From positions 88,846,001 through 88,910,000 of the forward strand of contig OZ231127.1 of NCBI GenBank assembly GCA_965153355.1: a stretch of DNA of 64,000 nucleotides, in the 5' to 3' direction. Source of the stretch: Flaccisagitta enflata (lineage: Eukaryota > Chaetognatha > Sagittoidea > Aphragmophora). Below the pieces are notes generated by a model that searched no databases, was not told the origin of the DNA, and was given only the letters and a program-made list of their open reading frames with translations. Of this stretch, positions 49,978 through 60,436 are shown piece by piece (position 1 is the first letter of the stretch; the number at the start of each line of letters is the position of its first letter). The translations under genes were made by a program, and so were the position numbers.

Positions 49978-50639
49978 TCATGGAGAGGAAAAGGAAGGCG
50001 GAGGAGGAGGAGGAGGGGGAGGAGGAGGAGGAGGAGGAGGAGCAATAGGAATTGCTGAGGGATTGTTGAGATCCCAAGGCTGTGTTGTGTGGCTCTGGAT
50101 TGGAATTTGCGGCTTCAGTAGTCTCCTGGGAGTTGTTATTCATTCGCCCTCAAGTACCCCTTCTTGTCTTCTTCTCTGCGCGTCTTCAGTGGAATCATGC
50201 AATTGTTCAAATGTGTTTTTGTACATAGAACAATTTCTTTATTCAGGGAGATGGGTGGGGGGGTTAACCCTTTAAGAAAATAGGCTATATCTAAGAGTAA
50301 TGTACAGCTGACAACGAAAGTAACTGTTTTGTTTGTTGCACATACTGCCTCAGATACAGACCACACGGGGCACATTCCGAGACGGTAATTAGACAGGAGT
50401 GTGCAAACACGCATGGCGGTAGTGGTAGAAACCTATGCAGTTCGTTTCCAGGAAGGGCAACAGAGGCGGTCAAACGGACAAATGGACAAACGTTGATTGG
50501 GGCATTTTTTGGCGCGAGATGGGTCAGGGTCCATGGGGCCGGGGGCATATAAACACGTTTAAGGCCGTGGTTGACGCCTGAGCAGTTTGCGTAAGCGATT
50601 AGAAATGCAGATGAATTTTGACTTTTGCCATTTGGGGGC

Positions 50640-51535
50640 CGAAAAGCGAAACTTCAGTAAACAACGCCGCTCACTAACAGAAATCACAGTAAACTGACGC
50701 TGATGAAAAGAAGTCATTATAAAGGGAAACTTCAGTAAACAACGCCGCTCACTAACAGAAATCACTGTAAACCGACGTTGATGAAAAGCTGATTCTAATC
50801 ATGATAAAACAAAACTTCAGTAAACAACGCCGCTCACAAACAGAAATCACAGTAAACCGACAATGATGACGAGCTGATTCTAATCATGATAAAACAAAAC
50901 TTCAGGAAAAAATGCCGCTCACTAACAGAAATCATAGTAAACCGACGTTGATGAAAAGCTGATTCTATTCATGATAAAGCGAAACTTCAGTAAACAACGC
51001 CGCTCACTAACAGAAATCACAGAAAACCAACAATGATGACAAGCTGATTCTAATCATGATAAAGCAAAACTTCAGTATAAACAACGCCGCTCACTAATAG
51101 AAATCACAGTAAACCGACGCTGATGAAAAGCTGATTTTAATTATGATCAAGCGAAACTTCAGTAAACAATGCCGCTCACTAACAGAAATCACAGTAAACC
51201 GACACTGATGAAAAGCTGATTCTAATCATGATCAAGCGAAACTTCAGTAAAAACCGCTGCTCACTAACAGAAATCACAGTAAACCAACACTGATGAAAGG
51301 CTGATTCTAATCATGATCAAGCAAAATTTCAGTAAACAATGCTATTCACTACCAGAAATCACAGTAAACCGACGCTGATGAAAAGCTGAATCTAACCATG
51401 ATCAAGTGAAACTTCGGTAAACAGCGCCGCTCACTAACAGAAATCGCAGTAAACCGACGCTGATGAAAAGCTGATTCTAATCATTATCAAGCGAAACTTC
51501 AGTAAACAATGCTGCTCGCTATCAGAAATCACCAA
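50640..51535. repeat. ~85-bp satellite array, ~10-11 units
   Basis: Unit contains GAAACTTCAGTAAACAACGC, CGCTCACTAACAGAAATCAC and GACGCTGATGAAAAGCTGAT. Spacing 79-88 bp. Confidence 0.92.
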
Positions 51536-51924
51536 ACAACCTGCTAAAAATCACCAAAAAATGATTTAAAAAACTGATGCACAGCTAATGAAAAGCTGAT
51601 TTTGTTTTGTTTTGTTTTTCTAATGAAGCTTTGAAAAGGAAAGATATGAAATGGTTTGATTGAATGTTTAATAAGAATTTTGGCAAAAATGATTCCTCAA
51701 ATGTGGCAAATTCAAGTTGTCAAATTTGGCATAACGTGTTTAACAAAAATATTTACTATTCTTTTTTTCCACAAAGTAGTCCCAAAAGAAGAGTAATTGT
51801 TCCAAATTTGGGTTCTACATTTTGGGTGAGCTCTAGAGCAACCTGACCGCGGGCGCACAAGACCAATATTGAAAATGCATGAGTTTGGAATTACCTCATC
51901 AAATGTGTCGTGGTAAAAGGTAAT

Positions 51925-52848
51925 CTAGATGAGATACTGTTACGTATTTGGTTCATCTGATGTAAATGTTGGTAACCTTCTGGGTTTCAGAAGAGAGACT
52001 GTTATGTATTTGGTCTCTCAGATGTAAAGTTGGTAATCTTCTTGGTTTCAGATGAGAGACTGTTACGTATTTGGTCTCTCAGATGTAAAGTTGGTAATCT
52101 TCTTGGTTTCAGATGAGAGACTGTTACGTATTTGGTCTCTCAGATGTAAAGTTGGTAACCTTCTGGGTTTCAGATATGAGACTCTTTTTTATTTTGTCTC
52201 TTAAATGTGAAGTTGGTAACCTTCTGGGTTGCAGATGAGAGACTGTTATGTATTTGGTCTCTCAGATGTAAAGTTGGTAATCTTCTTGGTTTCAGATGAG
52301 AGACTGTTGCATATTTAGTCCCTCAGCTGTGAAGTTGGTAACCTTCTGGGTTTCAGATATGAGACTGAAGCGTATTTGGTCTCTCAGATGTAAAGTTGGT
52401 AACCTTCTGGGTTTCAGATGAGAGACTGTTATGCATTTGGTCTCTCAAATGTGAAGTTGGTAACCTTCTGGGTTTCAGATATGAGACTCATTTTTATTTT
52501 GTCTCTTAAATGTGAAGTTGGTAACCTTCTAGGTTTCAGATATGAGACTGTTACGTATTTGGTTTCTCAAATGTGAAGTTGGTAACTATATGGGTTTCAG
52601 ATGAGAGACTGTTATGCATTTGGTCTCTCAAATGTGAAGTTGGTAACTTTCTGGGTTTCAGATATGAGACTGTTACGTATTTGGTCTCTCAAATGTGAAG
52701 TTGGTAACCCTCTGGGTTTCAGATATGAGACTGTTACGTATTTGGTCTTTCAGATGTGAAATTGGTAACTTTCTGGGTTTCAGATATGAGACTGTTACGT
52801 ATTTGGTTTCTCAAATGTGAAGTTGGTAACCTTCTGGGTTTGCCCGAG
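51925..52848. repeat. ~61-bp satellite array, ~15 units
   Basis: Unit contains GGTAACCTTCTGGGTTTCAG, ATGAGAGACTGTTACGTATT and GGTCTCTCAGATGTAAAGTT. Unrelated in sequence to the 85-bp array just upstream. Confidence 0.92.
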
Positions 52849-52949
52849 GTTGAAGTTGGCGCAGAATTCGACTCATTAATCGATTTCCGGTTTTGTTTGG
52901 ACGCCAAAAAACGTCGTCGCGAGAAATGGCACACAAACGTGACTCTCTC

Positions 52950-53470
52950 TCTCTCTTTCTTTTTTTTCTCTCTTTTTCTTCTCTCTCTCTCCTTCTCTCT
53001 CTCTCTCATGTGGGTGCTTCTCTCTCAACTCTCATGCCAGGGCCTCTCTTTCAGGTCTCATGACGGTGCCTCTTTCTCAAATCTCACAATTGTGCCTCTC
53101 TCTTATGGCGGTGCCTCTCTGAAGTCTTGTGAAGGTGTGTCTCTTTTATGACAGTGCCTGGCTTTCAAGTCTCATGAAGGTGCCTCGAGTCTCATGGTGC
53201 CTCTCTCTCTCGTGGTGGTGCCTCTCACGTGGCAGTGCCCCTCTCATAACGGTGCCCCTCTCTTGTGGTAAACCTTGGATTTACAATGCTTCTTTGGGTA
53301 CTACGGTGCCTCTCAGCTTTGTCGGGGTCGTCTCGCGGTGCCTTTGCTCGTGGTGATGAATGTGGGTGAGAACATGCTAATGCGCGTGAGGATGAGCTCA
53401 TGCGCGTGAGAACATGCTAATGCGCTTGAAGATGTGCTCATGCGCGTGAAGATTTGCTCATGTGATCGTG
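52950..53470. repeat. Segmental duplication, copy 1 (gtgcctctct repeats)
   Basis: Begins in a (CT)n tract, contains degenerate ggtgcctctctctca units, and ends ...agatttgctcatgt/gatcg. It is nearly identical to 56780-57281. Confidence 0.9.
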
Positions 53471-53769
53471 CGCGTGTCATTCCGTGAGTGTTCAGACGCG
53501 GAAGTTGTGACAACATCTATCCAGACCTCAGGCTGCGTGAATGTTTACAGTCGATTTAATTGAAGTGTTTGCGTGATTGTTTTTTCTCTGTTTCCAAACC
53601 TCACTTTCTCTCTCTCTCTCTTTCTCTATCTGTCTTTCTGTCTCTCTCTCTCTCTCTCTCTCTCTCACTTGCTGTTTTCTATTGATTTGATGATTTGATT
53701 GATTTAATCGAGACAATTGTATGCAAATAAAACGGCACTTGGGAAGATTAATCTCCGTTGGGCTTAAGG

Positions 53770-54150
53770 CGAAACCATGTTGTCTACCATGCCTACCATG
53801 CCTACCATGCCTACCATGTCTAATGGCCTACCATGCCTACCATGCCTTCCATTGCTTCCATGCCTTCCATGCCTACCATGCCTATCATGCCTACCATGCC
53901 AAATGGCCTACCATGCCTATTGGCCTACTGTGCCTATTTTCCAACCATGCCGTCCATTGCTTCCATGCCTACCATGCCTACCATGCCTCCATGCCTTCCA
54001 TGCCTACCATGACTTCCATTGCTTCCATGCCTTCCATGCCTACCATGCCTTCCAAAGCTTCCATGCCTACCATGCCTACCATGCTTACCATGCCTCTACG
54101 CCTATCATGCCTACCATGCTTAATGGCCTACCATGCCTAATTTCCAACCA
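53770..54150. repeat. 10-bp ATGCCTACC array
   Basis: Repeats of ccatgcctac/ttccatgcct. Its Met-Pro-Thr frames are artefacts. A short satellite of it occurs at 54434-54482. Confidence 0.92.
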
Positions 54151-54159
54151 TCCACAATA

Positions 54160-54835
54160 ATTCTTGATCATTTTTACAAAATGCTAAAATCTTAATCAAA
54201 ACAAACATGTACCAAATGATACTGGCTTACCTGGTTGAATTACAGAAATCACTAAAGTTTGTCTCAATAGATATGATGAAGGCCAATTAGCACAGATCAA
54301 AACGAGAATTCTTCAGTTTTCCGTTTTCTTTTAAATTTAAGTTTTTTTTTTAGCTGAAAAATTTTTCCTACCTAGGCTAAAGGCAGTAAAGCCTAATTCA
54401 AATGATCTGAGGCTATCTGCAATGCATGCACGCATGCTCACCATGCCTACCCTGCCTACTATGCCTAATTGCTTACCATGGCATGTAAAACTAGCGCCAT
54501 TGTCGTATTCCATTTTCTACAGACTCTGCCAAGAAAAAGCTTACTCTCGTCATATAGAAGTCAAACATCATCCGGGTGTCAAAATCGTATGGTGAAAATC
54601 TCACTAGAAAGCTGTTCAAGCTAGTTCGAAAGAAAACGAGTTAATAAAGTTTGTATGCATCTAGCAAGCATGCCAGTATTATCAAGCAACTGATCAAAAT
54701 GAATACCGTAAGCACCAAGCATGCGAGTATAGTCATCAATCAAGCAACTGATCATGATCACGAACGATGAGTTGAGAAACAAATACAATGGTCTTTGAGA
54801 ACGTCAACCGTCACGTGAAGACACGCCCACAAGGG
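54160..54835. other. No gene recognised
   Basis: AT-rich unique sequence apart from the short ATGCCTACC fragment and duplicated phrases (caagcaactgatcaaaatga, caagcatgc) at 54660-54760. Confidence 0.4.
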
Positions 54836-54836
54836 G

Positions 54837-54838
<2 letters not shown>

Positions 54839-54920
<82 letters not shown>
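54839..54920. repeat. (GA)n microsatellite
   Basis: Pure GA; a G-rich tract follows at 55105-55151. Confidence 0.95.
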
Positions 54921-54925
<5 letters not shown>

Positions 54926-55264
54926 GGATACAGACAGACCGACAGAAATACGGAGGCAGACGGGCAATGACAGTTTTAGAGATAGAAAATAGGAAATACA
55001 AGCAAGATTTTTGAAAGACAGAAAATTACCAGGAGAAACTAAACAAGGAAAGTAGAATAGTCAGTCTGACAGAAACCCGCATGTGAATGACAGCAATACA
55101 GACCGGTTGGAGGGGAGGGGGGGGAGGGGGATGGGGGAGGGGGAGGGGGGGAAATCTTCAAGAATGACAAATTTATTATGGAAAATAATGCGTTAAGACG
55201 AGATTCAGCGGAAGTATGATAGAAAAAATAAGAAATGAGGATGGTGCAAGAAGTCACGCACTTA

Positions 55265-55719
55265 GGGCGCTTTTCTAGGCACAGAAAATCGCATTTTTAA
55301 CGGGCCACTTGGTCGCTCGCTACATTCCTTCGCTCGCACTGCTCACTCCGCTCACTCAATCTGCTTTGCTTGCTCGCTCTGTTCACAGGCTCGCTCGCTC
55401 TGTTCACAGGCTCGCTCACTCACTTTGCTCACTCCCTCATGGGACGGTTGAAATTCATTACTACTATCTTCACAAATGAAATCTTCCCACCTCAAAACAA
55501 GCATAAATTTTGAAAATTTGTTGCTCATAGACAAACAAAGCTCTTTCAAATGGGACCTATCTGGTTGTCATAGCTCTTTTCGTTTAGGAGCAGCACTCTT
55601 GCAAATTTGATGGTAGTTATCAGGTGGGAAGGGTTTTTTTGTGAAGATATCATGTGTTCAAGCTGAAAATGTGTTCAATGGGAACTAACGCACTTTTAAT
55701 CTTCCCTAGAAACACGCTC
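55265..55719 (-). mobile_element. PIF/Harbinger-like MITE, copy C8 (contains nested MITE)
   Basis: TTA duplications at 55262-55264 and 55720-55722. Termini GGGCGCTTTTCTAGGC and TCCCTAGAAACACGCTC. The landmark gttgaaattcatatgtgttca is split by the insertion at 55459-55649. Confidence 0.8.
55459..55649. mobile_element. Foldback MITE nested in C8
   Basis: ACTACTATCTTCACAA and TTGTGAAGATA termini, inner arms TCTTCCCACCT/AGGTGGGAAG. Possible TCAT duplication (55455-55458, 55650-55653). Relative of 30740-30978. Confidence 0.7.
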
Positions 55720-55728
55720 TTAGCCTTA

Positions 55729-56030
55729 GGGCATGTTTCTTGTAACGACAGCAATTACAATCATACCCTTGATCCCTTGTATCGCGTTACTAGTGTGAAC
55801 ACATATGAATTTCAATCATCTAACAAAGGAGGGAGCAAAGTGAGTGAGCGAGCCTTTGAACAGAGTGCGTATACAGAGTAAGCGGTGCGAGTGGTGCGAG
55901 CGGTGCAAGCAGTGCGAGCGGTGCGAGCAGTGCGAGCGGTGTGAGCGGTACGAGCGGTGTGAGCAAACAAACATAGCGAGCGACTGAGTGAGCTTTTCAA
56001 AACGCGATAGTTTCCTGTAGAAACAGGCCC
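55729..56030 (+). mobile_element. PIF/Harbinger-like MITE, copy C9
   Basis: GGGCATGTTTCTTGTAACGA start, gtgtgaacacatatgaattt landmark, core of gcggtgcgag repeats, end CTGTAGAAACAGGCCC. Flanks TTA/TCA. Lies head-to-tail 9 bp after C8. Confidence 0.75.
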
Positions 56031-56207
56031 TCATACGTCAGATGTTAGTTAGAAACACGATGTGAAAACTTAGTCTTAAGAAGAAAAGAGAAGAAATGAC
56101 AGAGCAACAAATCGCGCACTTTTGTCTGAAATGTCTTTGTCTGAGTCAGAAGTTAGTTTGCAATGTGTTACTCATGTACAAGAGATATAATGTGATGAAT
56201 CGAGAAA

Positions 56208-56384
56208 CAGTTGAACCCCGCTCTAATGGACCCGTCACCAATTTGATTCCGCCCATAACAGAAGTAAATTTATGGTATCTTCAAGTTAATTTCTTTTATT
56301 TCCTTTATTGGTAATAACAGAATTCCGCCTATAAAAGAAAAAAATTATTGGTCTCTTGAAATCCGTTAGAGTGTAATTCAACTG
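56208..56384. mobile_element. pogo/Tigger-like MITE
   Basis: CAGTTGAACCCCGCTCTAAT and CGTTAGAGTGTAATTCAACTG termini; inner ttccgcctataa matches 38017-38193. Same length (177 bp). The right flank is TA, the left has decayed to AA. Confidence 0.75.
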
Positions 56385-56409
56385 TATCATGTTGCTACCC
56401 GCTCACTAG

Positions 56410-56680
56410 AGATGCAGAAGCGAAAGCGGTAGCGAAAGCGGAAGCGGAAGCGGAAGCGGAAGCGGAAGCGGAAGCAAATCAGGTGGAAGCAGTAGTTTGA
56501 GCAGGGAAGTGGAAGCGGAAGCAGAAGCTATGCCTTCGAAAATAGTAGAAGCAGAAGCAGAAGCAGAAGCTATACTTTTTGAAATGGTGGAAGCGGAAGC
56601 AGAAGCAGAAGCTGTCAATTCTCAAATAAGCCTTTTGGAAGCGGAAGCGGTCCAAAAATCTACCGCTTCTGCATCTCTAC
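56410..56680. repeat. (GGAAGC)n region
   Basis: Hexamer array and degenerate derivatives; Ala-Glu frames are artefacts. Confidence 0.9.
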
Positions 56681-56779
56681 CTCTCACCATCCATTTTTCA
56701 CGAATCAATCTGGTTTCACTTCATATCTCATGCATTGTATCTTCAACTTGAAAGTTTGCAGTTCTGCTAAGGTGTGTGT

Positions 56780-56827
<48 letters not shown>

Positions 56828-57281
56828 ATGTGGGTGCCTCTCTCTCAACTCTCATGCCAGTGCCTCTCTCTCAGGTCTCATGACGGTGCCTCTTTCTCAA
56901 ATCTCACGATTGTGCCTCTCTCATGGCGGTGCCTCTCTGAAGTCTTGTGAAGGTGCGTCTCTTTTGTGACAGTGCCTTTCTTTCAAGTCTGATGAAGGTG
57001 CCTCAAGTCTCATGGTGCCTCTCTCTCTCGTGGTGGTGCCTCTCACGTGGCAGGGCCCCTCTCATAACGGTGCCCCTCTCTTGTGGTAAACCTTGGATTT
57101 ACAATGCTTCTTTGGGTACTACGGTGCCTCTCAGCTTTGTCGGGGTCGTCTCGCGGTGCCTTTGCTCGTGGTGATGAACGTGGGTGAGAACATGCTAATG
57201 CGCGTAAGGATGAGCTCATGCGCGTGAGAACGTGCTAATGCGCTTGAAGGTGTGCTCATGCGCGTGAAGATTTGCTCATGT
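56780..57281. repeat. Segmental duplication, copy 2
   Basis: Matches 52950-53470 up to agatttgctcatgt, where the BEL/Pao LTR begins. Differences are scattered substitutions and small indels. Confidence 0.9.
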
Positions 57282-57790
57282 TGTATGATAAGCCGATGTT
57301 CTTTTTACCCGCTCGCCATCTATCAAGATTCATTAGCGTTGCCTCGTGAATGTTCATTGCCGTTGCTCGTCGTTCATTGGCTTATGACGTCATAGGTGAA
57401 GCATGTCATCGTTCTAGCTGTTTATTGGCTGTCATCGTGGCTGTGCGTGACCGTGAGCTGTCATTGGTTAGAGCTGTCTGAGTATAGATTCTTTAGATCC
57501 TTTAAATGCCAGTGCGCAGTCTGTCTATTCAGTAGCTGTTCATCGGCATCGTCCTAGTGTGGTAAGAAGCGTTGTAGCATTAAGTTGATATGATATTTGT
57601 CGTATTTCTCTTTTGTAACCCCTTAGCATTGGCCTAATGTTTTCCCTCATTTGTCCTTCCTTCAGTTTGATGATTCGCTCCATATGGTTGATGTAATAAA
57701 GCCTATTTGTTATATCTCGATGCCCGCTCATTTGCCTCAAGTCTCAAGTAGCCAGTTACTCAAGCAGTCAAACACAAGATGTCTGCATCC
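57282..57790 (+). mobile_element. 5' LTR of BEL/Pao retrotransposon
   Basis: The left end is set at TGTATGATAAGCC, because sequence identity to the empty duplicate at 53466 stops there. The right end is uncertain: ACA at 57776, or up to 57804 just before the primer site. Length is about 500 bp. U3 has TGACGTCA (57385-57392). TATA-like TTTAAA lies at 57501 and TCAGT initiator at 57529-57533. AATAAA is at 57695-57700. Confidence 0.75.
57501..57533 (+). promoter_or_regulatory. LTR core promoter: TTTAAA plus TCAGT initiator
   Basis: TTTAAA starts 30 bp upstream of the A of TCAGT. This is the standard TATA-to-start spacing, and TCAGT is the arthropod-type initiator. Confidence 0.6.
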
Positions 57791-57804
57791 TCCTTCGTCG
57801 TCTT

Positions 57805-57820
57805 GGTGACGTCATCTGTG
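57805..57820 (+). other. Probable primer-binding site
   Basis: TGGTGACGTCATCTG begins with TGG, the complement of a tRNA CCA end, just after the LTR. The tRNA cannot be named with confidence. A leader without long frames runs from here to the gag start at 58761. Confidence 0.45.
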
Positions 57821-58760
57821 AAGCCCGGGATGCTGCCGATGAAATCGTCCAAGTGAAGTCCAGAAGTCCCTATCGCAAATTTCCCTTTGAAAGGAAAGGC
57901 CTTGGACATCGACGTCAGGCCTAATTGGTCTTATTGGGTCATCGTGACCTTACCTTTCTCATCCTAAGAGGATTATCTAAGCCTGTCGGCTGCCTTACGC
58001 CTAAAGAGGAGGAGGTGGAGAAAAAGAGAGGAGAAACGAAGAAAAGTTTCTAAGCTCTCTCTGGCTGTTTAACTTCCCTCGAAATCGAAAGAAGAAGATT
58101 CAGCTCGGCAGTTTTCACTGGTGATTGTGCCTCGCGCTAAGAAGAGTGAAAAAGAGAGAAGGAGAAAAAGAAAAAGAAAGTCGGAAGAGCCTCAAGTTCA
58201 TTCTCTCTTAACACCGCCTTAACAAAGGAAGAAAGAAGAACCAAAACCGCGTTTTTTTTTATAAAACGAAAAGTGTGTATCGTCGCGTGAATAAAAGAAG
58301 AAAGAAGTAAAGCAGGGCTGCTCATCGACTGCTGCCCCTGCCCATCGCTTACGTCCGTCGGTTTAAAGAATTCTCTTCGTACATTCAGATACGTTTATCC
58401 TCCGCTCTTTCTATCGTTCTAAGAAGTTTATTCCGCCAAATCCCCTTCGTACATTTGATACGTCAATCCTCCGCTCTTCCTTAGTCGTCCTAAGATTTTA
58501 TTCGGCCGACACTCTACATACGTAATTACGTCTACTTACTCTCCCTTCGTCGGTCGTGTGGCTCTCTACTTGGACATCGTGCCTTAATCTGTCAAGTCCG
58601 TCTATCCATCTTTATACACATTCAATCGGAGGAAATCTCCAATTAGTTGGCCGTCACTAGTAAGCTCTTTTATGTACAAAAGGGATCGAACCCTGATGTC
58701 TGTTGTCTGACTCTGTTGTTCAACCACAGAATGACTGTTGTCTAACCGCGTTCTCGTGAC

Positions 58761-60436
58761 ATGAAACGATCAGAATCTAAAGAGAAATTTGAGGCATTTG
58801 TAGAAGTATCAAAGCAATTGCAGCGGTTTCTTGAGGCAAGAGAATCTCCTGACGAAGACTACGATATCGTTGGACAGACAACTCTCTATTAGCTGAGTTA
58901 CTTGCAAATCTCAAACTATTTTCTAAAGAACAACAGAAATTTATTGAAGATTCTAAGGTAAAAACCTCTCTTCCTAAGAATCGATTAGCGCGTTGCCGTG
59001 CCCGATCCCGCTCCCGTTCGCGATCTCCCTCAGTGTCACAACCGAGTCTATCATCAGAAGAAAGTTTCGCATCGACTTCTAACAATTCCACAATGGAGGA
59101 TGAAGCGGCTTAAAAGGCCGCTGATGATGAAGCTGCAAAACTGGCTTCTGGGTCCATCGCTAGCGCCCTTCTCAACGCAGCCCTCACTGGTGGTGGCGAT
59201 GGCAGTGAAAGTGCGTCTTCAGCCCGACTGTCACGACTTCAATTGGAACTCTCTGAGGAAGCTGATCTCTTGGAAATGTAACAATTGAAGATCAAGCATG
59301 CTGCCAAGAATCGAAAACGGATCTTAATGCAGAAGGCCATTGAAGATGGTGTCGACAATGTGCAGTTGGCCAAACATCTTGCATCTCTCGATATTGGTGG
59401 CCCGCAGAAGACTCCTGATCCGCCTCCTACAGCTGCTGTCACCCCCGGCGCAGCTGCCGCCGCTACTGCTGCTGCCGCTGCTAGTCCAGCAGTGGATTTG
59501 ACTCAAATTTTGGGTGCTCAAAAGGTTAAATTTTCGACGCCCTCAGAAGAAGATCGCTTCGAAAAGGGATTTTCAGCATATCACAGGTTCTATTCCAAAT
59601 TTAAATCGGAGGTGATGGATGTGAAGGGTCTCACTGACGATGACCGCTTTGTGCAGCTGCAAGAACGTACCAAGGGAGAAGCCAAAAAGTTGGTAGAAAA
59701 CTACATTTACCTTTCTGACAAATCGGTGGCGCTGACGAAAGCGTTGGCCGAGTTGAAGTTTTTCTTTGGTAAGAAGACAGGATCAGCCGAAGAAGAACTT
59801 GCGAAGATCACCGCCGGCAAAGAAGTTTCGCCGAGCTCGTCAGATGGGATCAAGGATTTGCTGCAGGAAGTCATGGGAATGGTTTCATTTGCGGTGGCTA
59901 TCAAGGAAGATTCATTCCTGAAGTTAAACGCAACGGTGATCGCAATTGTCAAAAGCCGCTTCAATCCAGTGCTGAAGCGTGAATTCTTGAAGGCGTCCAA
60001 CAAGGCGGAAGACAAAGGTGAGAAAATTGATGTTGAATTTTTGGTTCAGTTTCTGAAAGATTGGTATACCACTCTCAACCGTACCTTCGGTATGTCGGCC
60101 TTGCTCCAGCCCAAGGCTGCTCCTCCCTCATCATCCTCTGTTTCTCCCTCCCCAAGTTTCAAAGGTACAACCAAGCCAGGTCTGCCGCCGAAGGCGCCTG
60201 CAAGTTTTTCAAAGGCTAACATTGCCGCTTTTGATGCAAGTGCTCTGGGGAACTCCCAACGTCGTCCGCAGCAGAACAGGAAGTTCTCTCCGCAGCAGCC
60301 TTGCCAATCACCAACATCCCAACAGCAGGAGCCGCCTTTGGTACCCAGCTCCATCCAGTGGCCTCAGCAAACTCAACAGAAGTATAAAGTATGCATTATG
60401 TGTTATGATGCCCATCTGTTGGATGAATGCCCTTGA
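58761..60436 (+). pseudogene. BEL/Pao gag, decayed
   Basis: Gag would form the capsid of the retrotransposon particle. It starts at ATG 58761. A frameshift near 58865 moves it into the frame used downstream. In-frame TAA codons occur at 59111 and 59279, and a TGA at 60434 where gag runs into pol. The long intact stretch (59282-60433) has an Ala-rich linker, then a DUF1759-type capsid region with FSAYHRFYSKFKSEV and LQERTKGEAKKLVENY. Then follow a Pro/Gln/Ser-rich tail and a first zinc-knuckle-like CIMCYDAHLLDEC. The stops make this copy incapable of full-length product unless some are read through. Confidence 0.85.

Noticed and set aside
50640-52848. Regular repeats considered as a CRISPR array
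   Set aside because: Tandem units without unique spacers, in a eukaryotic genome; they are satellites.
53750-54160. Met-Pro-Thr-rich open frames
   Set aside because: Products of a 10-bp ATGCCTACC repeat.
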